In this document: positions 1-11,995 of the stretch, in pieces
Layout of the letters: the number at the start of each line of letters is the position of its first letter
Position numbering within the stretch: position 1 is the first letter of the stretch
NCBI RefSeq assembly: GCF_036370855.1
Contig: NC_088102.1
Location: 64,985,601 to 65,049,600 of the forward strand
Direction of reading: 5' to 3'
DNA from: Dromaius novaehollandiae
Lineage: Eukaryota > Chordata > Aves > Casuariiformes > Dromaiidae
DNA length: 64,000 bases
Position numbers and translations under genes: made by a program
Notes under the pieces: generated by a model
What the model saw: the letters and a program-made list of their open reading frames with translations, nothing else
Told to the model about the DNA's origin: nothing
The model's database searches: none

Positions 1-1054
1 GAAAATTGTGATCATCCAGTTCATAAAGTCCTACTTTAGCTATTTCCATAGGACCTATTCTGCGTGCTGCACATGGCCAAAACTTTTAGGAATTTACCCC
101 AAATAAAGCCAGTGAGTAGACTCACGAATGCAGTATAGGCATGTACGGTTTGTCCTTGCTTTCCCACCAGTCTCACCACTCACTAATAACTACTTGGGAA
201 TTGATTTCCCATGGGGCTAATTACCTTTAATTGTGATATTCCCATTATCTCACCAACCTCATTTACCACCATAATTTGGTCTGATGTGGACATTGGGGAG
301 ATAAAACATACACGCTATATTTAATTTTAAGCCCATGGTTGAAAGCTATTCCCTGAATATGGTCCTAAATGCAATATTAAAGTGCTTTGCTTGAAAACTG
401 CTCGATTTAGGGTCACGATGAGGATAAAAACCAAACAAAGCTATGTCTTGCAAGCTTCATTGCTCAACTATGTTCTTTTAAATAAATTACAAGTCCACAA
501 ATTAAATTGTGAAATGAAGCCCATATCTTTTAACAGCCTCCCCAGTTCTTTAAATAATGAGTCAGGGAAAAATAAGTGAGTAAGCCCTGTCCTTTCTGGA
601 GACATGACATCCTTAGCGGTGCCCACGGAGGAGCGTTCTAATTCTAGTTTAAAACTAGCATGAAACGGGCAGCAGACCTGTGTTTTCTGAATGGCCCTAG
701 ACTCAAATGATGTCTCGCAGGCTAAAGCCACCAAAGACTGATGTTTGCATTTTCTTTTACCGTCCCATTAAGCTGTACCATTAGTGCAGCAAATGAATAG
801 AAGCATAAGCCACAGTGCTCTGCTATTCAGAGGCTGGCTGGCTCCTGCCCTACTTAAAACCTCTATCTTAACACAATTTTCAAAGAAACACACTTAACGA
901 ATCATGTTTAGCAATGCCTGAATGCTCACTGACTTTGGAGCTTAAAAGCAATACCTTCTCTCAAGAGACTTTTTTGCCATTTCTGCCTTCCACACTATGT
1001 CCTGGGGTTTATTTATTTATTTATTTCCTAGAAACATGTACGTTGCACTGGCAG

Positions 1055-1125
1055 GGGGAATCATCTCTGTGACTCAGTCTTCACCATCCACAAAATGGGA
1101 ATTAACACTAACATATCCCTTTGGT
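1055..1125 (+). repeat. MIR-like SINE core fragment
   Basis: The text runs CTCTGTGACTCAG, a divergent TTCACCATCC, then ACAAAATGGGAATTAACAC. This follows the MIR core order (CTCTGTGCCTCAGTTTCC, CATCTGTAAAATGGGGATAAT). It is an old, diverged copy, identified by eye only. Confidence 0.5.
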
Positions 1126-1999
1126 AACTCATGTCTCCCATGGGAAGAACTACGTAATGCCCAGCTACTACTGTTGTCACTGACTCCTGGGAAGGAAGGT
1201 GCAGAACACTGTCGTCTTCTCCCCTCCCCAGCTACCTCTTGTTCTCCCCTGATATTAGCTCAAAAACCTGCAAGCAGTCAAGTGCAAAAAGTTACTAGCT
1301 GAAAATCTTAGAGGCCAGTTCTGCAATTTGACTCAACATTGGAAATAAGTCCCACTGGACTGAGGTTTGTGTTAGCAGCTCTGATGGCTGGATCAGGCCC
1401 TAGCTGACAGTGTACAAGAAAAGCGCCAAAGTAATAGGCATCACTGAAATTAATATGCACTACCACCAAACTTTCAGACAAAATGTTTCGCGCTGAGCTT
1501 TTACTCGGTAATCCTGCTGCCTTGTTACCTTGCTCCAGGTAGAGAAAGCAACAGCAAGAGCAACAGCAGCAGCGCCAGCAGGACCAGAGGCCAGAAGCAT
1601 CAAAGCCAGTGGAGTTTTTCCAACCACACAAGCTTTCCATTTAGCAACTGATTTTCAGAGATGATCACCAAAAACCAAAACCAAACAGTGATCTACAAAA
1701 GTTGCAGGGAAAGGAGTAGAGAAAATCACTAATGTATTGTTTTCCAACCACTACAGATTTTTCTATAATTTTAGTGTAGTTTGCTTGCATTTGATGTTCT
1801 TTTTACACAGAAACACTCTTATTTAAAGCACTAAAGCCCATCATAACAGATGAAAAAAGCCAGTATTTTCTGACATCTGGTAAGCAGCCTCACACATCTG
1901 AGATTCTCCAAAGCATCGATGTCAAAAAGTGCCAGGAGCATACCCTGTGCAGCAGGTTTTTGGCAGTCTCAGAATTGGAGGGACCCTGTGTAGATAGTA

Positions 2000-2180
2000 A
2001 AGGTGTAAAGCTAGTCTCGCTCCCGGTCCGAGGGGCAATGTGAGCCGTGGCAGGCATGGGGCAGGAGGGGCGAGCAGCCCCACCGCATAGCGGGCTGGGC
2101 TGGGGCGCTCCGCGGAGCGATGCGGGCACCCTCAGGCACAGGCCTGGCCACAGGCAGCCTGGGCAATGCCAGATGCATGT
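2000..2180. promoter_or_regulatory. CpG-dense islet in intron 1 (first of two)
   Basis: About a dozen CpG dinucleotides lie within roughly 160 bp, including CCGGTCCGAGG and GGCGCTCCGCGGAGCGATGCG, in a region otherwise almost free of CpG. No splice-compatible KCNC1 coding frame is recognisable in it. It could be an intronic enhancer, an alternative promoter, or simply a GC-rich patch. The function is inferred from composition alone. Confidence 0.3.
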
Positions 2181-2749
2181 TCTGGACAATGATGTGAAAG
2201 ACAGGTGAAGCCCTCATTTAAATATGGTTTCTATTTTGACATACTCTCTTTTTGAGCGAGTTATAGTCATAATAATTAGATTTTGTTTCCCCTTCTTTTC
2301 CCAGCATCGCAGAGCACCTGGTCATCTCTAGCCTGACCTTGGTGATATTTAGAGGGAAAGTATCTATGGCAAATTTTCCTACTTTTAGATTGCTGAAAAT
2401 TTTGCAAAGAGCTCTGAGCAAGGTACATCAGGGTACCATTCTACCCAACAAGCTTTACTAGAAAAATAAAAATAGAACAAGCAAACAGATCACATCAGGT
2501 AGCCAAAGACAAACAAAAACCTATCCTGCTAATGAAGTAATCTGTAACTAGATGTTTCCACCATTCTGGAAAGAAAAAAATACATCTCACCTTCACCTGG
2601 ATCCCCTCAGCCCTTGCTCTATGCACAAGCCTTAGTATGCTGCAGAGCATGTGCAATTCAGAAGTCTTGTGCTGTCAAGCGTAGAGCATGCCAGGATAGG
2701 GAATCATCTCACTCAGTTCAAGAGATTTTGGCTTCTTTGGTTGCCAAGC

Positions 2750-2900
2750 AGCAGAGCGCTGCTGAGCACAGCGCCGCGTTTCCTTGTTTTCAGCGCTTGC
2801 TGCTGCCCGCGTGCATGCGCACTGCTCCTCACCTGGCCTCTCCACGCCGAGATCCCGGCACCGAGACAAAGGGAAACCGCAGCGTGGAACAGGAGAACAA
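2750..2900. promoter_or_regulatory. CpG-dense islet in intron 1 (second of two)
   Basis: About sixteen CpGs occur within ~150-170 bp (for example AGCGCCGCG, CCCGCGTGCATGCGC, CACGCCGAGATCCCGG). This density is exceptional for the surrounding intron and lies about 600 bp after the first islet. Both strands have open frames across it, but they resemble no protein I know and GC-rich DNA lacks stops anyway. An unmethylated regulatory element or alternative promoter is plausible but unproven. Confidence 0.3.
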
Positions 2901-5900
2901 AAGCACGCTCTCATGCTCGGCCTGGCAAAATAAACCCCTGCTTCCAACCTCTTGCTCTTACTAGTATAATCACCCCTTAAACTTTGACCACGGATGGCAC
3001 CTCGGCATCTCCAGCTGAGCAGCTGGCCAGCTGTGCCGTGCTGCCAGCAGCAGCTAGCTGCGAGCTGCTTCAGGTATTCATTCCCGCAGGAGCCGGAGTC
3101 GCTGCAGTACTGAGGAGGCTCCTGTTGAGGGCAATTTAGAGAATTTAGTATTTGTGCTGCAGTGCACCCAGGAAAAAAAGGCAATCAGCTCATCTAACAA
3201 CAGCTTCTGTCAATCCATTGGCTGGAATGAAAGAGATGCCTCATTTTAAAGCCATCTACCCACTTTAAACAATTTAGACACGCCACCTTCACCCTGTTTT
3301 GTATTTGCTTTCTCACAACTGTAGTCTTTTTCTGGGTGGGAGAGTGGAAGAAAAGGGTTTTGTCTTCCAAGATACAGACCGGCTTTGCACCAACACTGTT
3401 TTTAACCCCGCAATACGCAGCCCTCCCATGGTAAGGAGAACTCGTTGCCTTCTCAGAAGGCACCAGCCTATTTCTGCTTTTGAAATAGCAGAAGGACCCA
3501 AGAACAAATGTCGAACACCCCTCCCCTCGCACATGCACATGGGCAGATGAGGAAGGGATCCTGGAACTCAAACTCAGTGACTACACGAAGAAAAAAGCAC
3601 CACACACACACACAGAGGAAGGGCGAAACAAGGCAGCCATGGCAGTGTCGAGCAGTGACAGACTGCATTGGAGACCAAGACCTCCTAGTCATAACAAAAC
3701 GAGGCAGGTTGTTTTCCAGCTCCCGCTGCCACTATTCCTCAACAGTGCCAAGCGGCACAAGTTCTGCGGGCCATTTTCCACGCCAGCACTTTTGCCAAAC
3801 GCCAACAAGCTACGAGGAAAGGGAGAGACTCTATCTGAATTTCTGTTTACAAGAATATGAGCTGAAGAGTCAACCAAACACCCATCTACAACTTAGAAAA
3901 AACACCTGTTATGAAATTCATGGGTCAGGCTGGGAGGAAACCCCAGTACTTCCTCCCCTTAGGAGGTCAGCGATTAACCCCTCTTCTTCATAATTGCTAA
4001 TCTTCTGCCTTCCTCTACAAGAGCTTTCTCGGAAAATACAAAGCGAGACTGGTGCTAGCAACACTAGTAACAGCTGTCCCAGCTCTCCTTCTCCATCTTC
4101 AACCCAAACACCTTCTACTCTAGCTCTGCCTTTAGCGACTACCTCACTTCCAGGGTCCCTGGCCCACAGGATTAACGAAACCAGGCAACTTCCCAAACCT
4201 CTGCCAATAACAGCACCAGCTGGTATTTTCAAAGCCTAGAGAGGAAAATTTAGCCATGCGTCTTCCCTTAACTCTAAATGAGAGCTGGGAAGAGAAATCC
4301 TCTAGTTAGTGTTGAAAATATTTAACCCTGGAGAGCAAGTCAGGAATTCAAGCCCACTTATCAGAGCATAACACCGTAATAAATGCGTTGCATGACACTT
4401 ATTGCATTCACGAGCCATTGACCCAGGCTAGATATTCTTTATGTTCAGGCAGCTCAAGTATCTCAGTACAGATCTGTGTCTGGCAGGAGATGGGGAGGGC
4501 TGGTAAGTACAGTGTATCTGTCACTTGCAGCAGGCAAGAACATCTTGTACTTGAGCTGCTTGTTGAGTAGGTTTGAAAGGCAGACAAACCGGCAGACTAA
4601 TTAGGTTTTTAAAATGTGGTATTCAGAAGTAAAATCCTTATAACATGCTATGAACTTAAACATGTCAGTGCACAATACCAAATTATCCCCATCAAAAAAA
4701 ACGATAACATTGAAGCTTCAACTCAATGTTAGAGAAAGAGTTAATATTCAAATTAAAAATAGTCCAATCTAAACTGAGCTTTAAAAAATTCCAGTGTTCC
4801 CTTCGTTATTCGTTAGGGAATCATGACTAAAACCAAAAGACACCTGCAGGCTAGAATAACTGCAGCTAAGAAGACAGAATAAAACAGCTCACTACATTCA
4901 TCTTTGCTAAGCAACGGAGTAAAGAGGTAGCAAAGTAGTTTGCACCAATCTGAAGGGCATCCTGACCAAGGAGGGAAAAGCTGAGTGAAGCAGAGAGGCA
5001 CATAAATAGGAGTGATGGGACAAAAGACAAAGATGAGGCTGGATATATTCCACTCTGGAGTTCTCCCTCAAAGGAAGAGATGCCCATCCCATATACACTT
5101 CTGAATAACCCTGGAAAGGCCTCACAGTTGCAGCAGGATGTACAAAAGATGTCTTCTATCATTTCTAGTTTCTAAGATTTATCAGAATGATATCTCACCT
5201 GATATGTCAAAAACTTGAAGAAACATTTCTATTTTACTAACCAGTTTGCTCATCTTTAATACTAATGGAAGTTGTGCATGCACACAAAGAAAAAATTTAT
5301 TGGGAGTTTCTGAGCAAGCAGAGTGACTCATGCTGATGGTCATTACACACCAAGAGGACTGATCTCATGCTCACAAGCAAGTATATGCTGCTTGGAGAAA
5401 ATAAGCCAGGCACTTTCAAAATCCAATGGCTGTGTTAAATCCCATGACACCTGCTTAAATATTTGTAGGGTTTTAAAGAGAGCTTCTCTGCCTTGCCAGT
5501 CCTCCACACCTGAAAGAGCTGTATACGACACAGCCGAGATGCTGCTGAAGGTGAGGAAAGAGGCAAAGAACAAGCTGGGTTAACTTCTGTTCTCTCTCCA
5601 CCTGCAGTTGAGATTTCTCTATCCCCATTACTTATAATAGTCCCTTGCTAGTCCTTCTTCACATGGTCTGGCAGCACTGCTGATGCCACCACTCAAAGCA
5701 AACGTAGGTCTGAAGGACCTTGCTTACAACTCAACTTTTCAGAAACTCAGCATCTTAGTTGGTTTCAGCCTGTAGGATTATTGCATAATTATTGACAAAA
5801 CATGATTATAACACAAGAAAGGATGAAGGCAGCAGGCACCATGCATTTCTGCAGAGCTGCGTTCAGCTCCCCTCCCAGCGACATGCCCTCTGTATGCCCC

Positions 5901-7654
5901 TGAATGAGCCACCCGTGCAGGGGAGGCACCCCCAAGTTAGCAGAGGAGGATTCGGTGCGGCAGATCGCGCTGGCTCGGGCACAACGGCATGGTTACCCTA
6001 CTGCCAGACCCAACTCCCTCCATGCATGTGCAGCTCTGATGACTGTGGAGTGCCACGTCCCAGCACGTCCTCCTTGGAGCCTCGAGCAGCTCAGTCTCAG
6101 CATGGTGCTCCACTGAGAGGACACATTGCCAACATGTTTTTGCCGTACAAGGGTGTCTTCTCCTTTGCACATTCAGACAGTGGCGCAGTTTGAGAGAGGG
6201 AGTGTGGATGGGGGAGAGGAACACAGCAGCGCGTAGCCCTGGTGCGGTCCATCCTAACAGCTAGGCATCCTGAGGCATGGGCGCAGGGCAGCACTTGGCC
6301 TTCACTGCTCATCCACACCAGCACACAGTAGTGTGTAGACCTGTCCTATAACTGCATTTAACATGTAGTTCCTCCAGCAATAAAATCAAGCCACCTACAC
6401 TGAATTAGGAAATTCTTAAAGTATTTGTTAACTAGCAGGCATTGCCACAAGTTATCAGCAAAAAAAAAAAAAACCAAAAAACAGCCTACTAAGCGATGAT
6501 GCATAGGCCACCCATGCTTTAGGACCAAGAAATTGCACATATTATCCCAGCAATAAAAAGTTATTGGGCTATAAATAGTAACAGATCCACTATTAGTTTT
6601 AGGAAAGACAAACCAAAGAATATGCTTGTTTGCACAAGTTGTAGCTGATCTTATTTGGTAAGCCTATAAATGTCCTAATTTGGTTTTAAAAGTAAAATCA
6701 ATTGTAAATTTATTTAGACCAATTTACCTGCCTGCCTGCTGTACATCACTGGGCCTGTATTGATTGTTTGAGATGGAACTCATTCCAAATTGTATTGATT
6801 TAATTCATTAGCAAATTTTTAGCAAAACTTATTCTGTGGTTTCAGGCCAGAAATATGTAAGGCTCCATTTAAAGACTGTAGGACTGGAAGGGGGGTTGGA
6901 GAACAAATGTTAGGGTTTCTTCAAGGATTAAGATCTACCACCAGTAATAATATGAATCATCTATTCCACAGAAAAGAATCACTTTCCAAACCATAAACAA
7001 GAAAAAACTATGAGTGAAAAAGCCTAGATATCTTGACAGGCGGGAAAAGCACAGCTGAAGATAAGAATGTACATAAATAGCACAGTATATTGGTCATCAT
7101 AATAGACAGTAAATTTGTTTTTTGGATGTATGGATTTCAGTGCCTAAAATAGATCAACAATTTATAAAATATCTTAAAATCAACAGATCGTGAGTAGATT
7201 TGTCTGGCTTTACAGCAAGGCGGTTTAGCTGCATTTGTTACCTTGGTAACTGAAGGTACCTCAGTTACCATGACTACTGCTTTTTTAAAATACGGTTGGC
7301 AATTCCTCACCCCCCCAACTTTTGTGACTATTCTGAAAAGGAAAAAAAAAAATCCTAGTACTATGTCAACTCTTGTATTGAGACAAAAGGTCTGTAAAAT
7401 GCACATTTTCTCAGCCCACAGGACCATGTTAAGCATAAGCTAATTTTTCTGCTGCGAATCCTTAACTTAGACCCTCTGTCATGAAGAGCTTGATCATTAC
7501 ATACCCAACACAACACTCACAATGCTCAGTCCTTCACATCAGGAAACATCTGTACTGCTCTCTGCAAGGGACGCTGCAGAAACGCACTCACACCACGACA
7601 CAGTTCCTCTGCGCATCACGTTGTCCTACAGCGGGGCAGCTGCTGGGTTGGTTA

Positions 7655-7720
7655 ATAAAACATGGGAACAGAAGTCAGAAATCCCGGGTTCTTGTTTCTG
7701 ACACTCAGGAGGTGGTGACA
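7655..7720 (+). repeat. Possible MIR 5'-part fragment
   Basis: GGAACAGAAGTCAGAAATCCCGGGTTCTTGTTTCTGACAC in outline follows the MIR left part (GAGCCAGA, CCTGGGTTC, TCTG). The match is short and could be coincidental. Confidence 0.25.
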
Positions 7721-10700
7721 GGGAGTGCGCTCATGTCCCCGACTCCAGGCAATGGAGTAAGCTGCCTCAGCTGTAGCAGACAGGCTTCCTACAGAGTCCA
7801 GAAAGGACAGCTTTATGCAAGAGACAGTTTACTACACTCAGATCAGCATCCTCTGAATTACCCTGATGTTAGAGGGGCATTTACATTGCAAAGGTGCAAA
7901 TAATGTATTTAGGGAAGTTGCTTGCACCCGATGCATCAAAAAGGGAGAAGGGCTCTTCCACCTTTTTGGAAAGCTCTGTGCACCTGGATCTGAAGCATAG
8001 GGCATTCAAGGAAGACACTTCAGTGGGAAGCTGCCTCTTCCTCCTCACTGAGATCACGTTCCAGATTAAATATAAAAATATTTCAAGTTCTGATTGAAGG
8101 GGAATCCCCCCTCCAACTTTATTTTGCATTTGCCATCTTTTAATTACCCAACTAGCTCTATTTTTTTAAATCATCTCTTAATTTTGTGTGTCTGGGCAGC
8201 ATATGACATTGTCTTGTACATAGTCCATGCCCTAAGTAGGCCTTTGGCAGCACACAGTTTCCACTAATCACTAAAGAACTAGAAATGGAGTAGGTGAAAA
8301 TAAAACCTGTGCACTGCATGCTATTTTCCATCCTCGCTGGCTAATGGAACGCTTTGTTTGGACGCGAGTCTCCGCTTTCTCCTTTCTTCTTCGACTTCAT
8401 CCCTAGCTCCCCTTCCCCCAACTCTTTGCTTCCTGCAGCTGATTGAATTTACCTTACTTGCTACCCACAATTCTATGAATTGCTTTTTTCAAGCAAGTCA
8501 GCATTACAGACCATTCTTTATTTTTAAAGCTATTTCTAAACAGACTTTTGTATATAACCATTTGCTCAAGCTCTTCTTTAAGCAAAGAACGGCATGCTGC
8601 ATAAAGGACACAGGACAGCAGTGTTATCTTGCATTAGGGAGAGAAAATACAAATCACCCAGATGTTCTCAGGGAGAAACTACATTCTTGAAATCAATGTG
8701 CTTCAAGTACCAGCTCATTTTACCAGCTTTCCCAGTATTTTTAGGCAGTTTTGTGCTAGTATGTGGCAACACCTGCTAGGGAAAATTTCCAAAAGTGATT
8801 AGTGATTTCTGGTGAGTCACAGTAAATGTGTCTCCAAATTGAAATCTCTTTAAGGGCCAGATTTTCATAGGCTTGCAGTCTGATCTGGTTAAAATACCCA
8901 ATAAGAAGCCTCCATGTTGAGGGTTGCAAAGACTCAGGTCAAAATATTAAAGTCAATAAAAAATGTGGCTTACTCACATTTTGTGGAAAAAATGTCACCC
9001 TCCTGTAATCGAGCGTGGCCATTTCTAGAGGTACTGATGTGACTCAATTGCACAAATAACAACAATAACAAAAAATCGTAAAGCCTACACAGATCTCCAG
9101 TACTAACCCTCCACTCTTTCTGCCTTCCCCTGTGTGCTGTGTGTTGGGACTCACCGTACTGCAGTGTTAAAGAGAAGAATGCAGCTGAAGACAGGGCTGC
9201 AATTTCATGACATTGACTCTGTAAACAAACATCCCAGGGAAGTGTATCATGGCCAACAGGTACACAGCAACCCAGCAACATCCAGGCACTCAGAATCTGA
9301 TGGTCTTACCCACCCATCCGGAAATCTGAACATTAAGACATATACTTCAAAAGATAACCCCTAATCTTGCCCCAGACAGATACCCTGATACTGGCAGCTG
9401 TGCTGCCAAGATTAGAACAACATACTTGAGAACAACATACTTTCACCACATCTATGGAACAGAAATATTATCTACTTGCTTTGCCTTACAAAACAATTGC
9501 AAAGATTGGTTCATTAATTAACATTTCAATAGCACTTTCAAGGCATAAATTGCTCCACGCTGTTAAATGCTACCTAATATTTTGGGTTCTTTATAGCACA
9601 GGTGGACACACAGCATTCAAAAAAAGCTATTTCAAGTGAAGGATATTTCCTTTATCTTGGAGGATAAGATTCAGAAACTAAGTTGGTTCTTTAACCAGGG
9701 CTTACATCATGCCTGCATGTATGCTTGAATTAAGCAAAGAAATGCAGACACACCAGATAATACAGCCAGAATGCTGCAAGTAATAAAATATGAGAGGTCC
9801 CTGTTATTCTACAAGATGCTGAGTGTACTGCAGGATTCAAGCTAAACACACTTGCATAGTATCACCAACAAACTTCTTAAAATATCATAAATTCATTTCA
9901 TTTTATGTGGAAAACAATTTTCTCCTTGGGTTCAGGCTATAACTTACCTACATTTCTTTTCTAATCCTTTCAGCTACTTGATTTAACCTTGACTGCACAT
10001 GGGATTGTCTTTGGCAGAAGCATTTTCCTTGGTGCTTACATAATAGTAATGGTAGAAGGTCCCCTTCTCTCAGAAAGGCTGAGCATTTTGAAGCCTCATC
10101 CAAAAAAGGCTTAACTATAGCAGTTAATGGAGAGCACTCCTCAACAAGACAGCACCTCTCACAGTATTACCAGCAAAGCATGGCTGAGAGCCCTTTTAAA
10201 CTGCTCAGAGCAGGGCAGCAACAGCATGTGATTAACCCTGCGGCATCCCAGGAGAGTCTGTGTAAGAACTTCACAGATGCTAACACTGATGCTCGTTTGG
10301 GGGAGGAGGTCGAAACACAGAACTCAGATAGCTGGTTTAGTATCCACAGGTGTTACATTTGCCTCACATCAATTTAGCCTTAAAAAGGTAATGATGAGGA
10401 CAATGTTTTTAGCAGCTTTCTTCCTCATAAGCACAGAATTTTTGCATGTCTGCAGGCGTGTAGCTAGATTAAGTACATTGAACGTACAGAAGGAGAAAAT
10501 TCTTACCAGGAAAAGAAAGGATGATGCAACCCTTTCTGTTAAACCAGGATACTGCTGTCCACAAGGGGAGTGTGGATGTGCCTTGCACTGACTGCCGTGA
10601 TAGGTGCTCCTGGGACAGAGATTCCTTTGGTGAGCTTGGGTTGTAGCTGTCTTGTCTCTTCCTGAGGTTTTCCAATGGTCACAGCATGCCTGGTAACGAC

Positions 10701-11764
10701 TGAAAGTCCTGGGCAGACACATGAGTTGCCACAATATTTCAGAGGTCGCAACATCTCTGCAGATGAAACAAAAATGAACCAGAGCTTTTGCATCCAAGCC
10801 CCAAATGATTCTTTTTACACAGGAAAATTTGAATTCTGGAAGGTATCTTTGAAATGTAAAGTGTCGCCTAAGTTTAGAAGAGTTACTAGGACATCCTGCG
10901 TATGTTCCCATACCATAGCATTGCTTCTGTGCAATAGTACCATGCTCTATACACCTCCAGTGCTTAAGCTCGATACCTAGAAAATAGGAAACCTGACTCG
11001 CGTTATCAAGCTCCACAGGAAGAGAAATATTTTCCTTGTTCTTGTATCTGGGGCAATCATTTCTTAAGGCAAAAGTCTAAACAGTATTCAGAGGAACCGG
11101 TATGCCAAAGCTGCAAGCAGGCACCCGGCAATCCCCTTACGACTCCAGCCATTTACTTCTGCCGTTTCAGAGGCCAGCCACAGAAACGTAGGCACCCAAA
11201 CTCCACTCTTGCGACAGGCGGCAGGACTCATACTGACAAAGGGGGGTTACGAAATGCCAGGTATCACCACCACATCCCCTTGTTCGCTGGCAAAGTGGTG
11301 GCATGGTAAATATGGATCTGTAGGTAACAGGTTAGAGCGAATATACACCGAGTACCTGGGAACAAGTGAAGCAGAACATTGTAAAAGGAAAATATTGTCA
11401 GTAAAACCTGAGGCAAGAATTAGCACTGCAAGGCCTTGTGTTCGGTGCGGGAAGAAGCAGCCAAGCAGCTCTCGCACAGCTCCCTTGCACAGGAGATGAA
11501 CCTGCACTCAGACAGAAGATGCCATCTCTCTCCTGCAGGGCCTGTGTTACTCTACACATAAGTTACTCTGCTCTGCAAGACCTCTGTCCCCCAGGCTGCC
11601 GTGGTTTTCCTGCAGTTGGCACGTTCCTCCCGTTCAGGGGCGTCTCTGTAATCCAAGGGGCCCTCCCAGTAAGGTTGGAGAGCCTGCGGGAACGGGCCTC
11701 TCCACCAGTTCTGCATGCTAGAGCCATGCATCCCTGCTGCCCTTGAAACAGGTATTACATACCT

Positions 11765-11995
11765 AATATAGAAACACACATTTAACAGATTTATATGCAT
11801 ATATTACCATATTATAGTGTGCGTGTATATATATTATAATAGTATAATGTTTACAGTGTATACCATACATTCCTGTATCTGTAACTGTTATATAGGATAT
11901 TAAATGTAATATATGCCATATAGTATTATAATACAGACTACAATGTAATTAATACACATATACACATGCAAATATATATTATGTATAAAAGATGA
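11765..11995. repeat. AT-rich low-complexity tract
   Basis: This is a 230-bp stretch of interleaved TATA, ATAT and TATAATA words, with little C or G and several short imperfect inverted repeats (such as TATATATTATAATAGTATAATG). No coding potential or recognised element is seen. It probably represents a decayed microsatellite. Confidence 0.6.
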
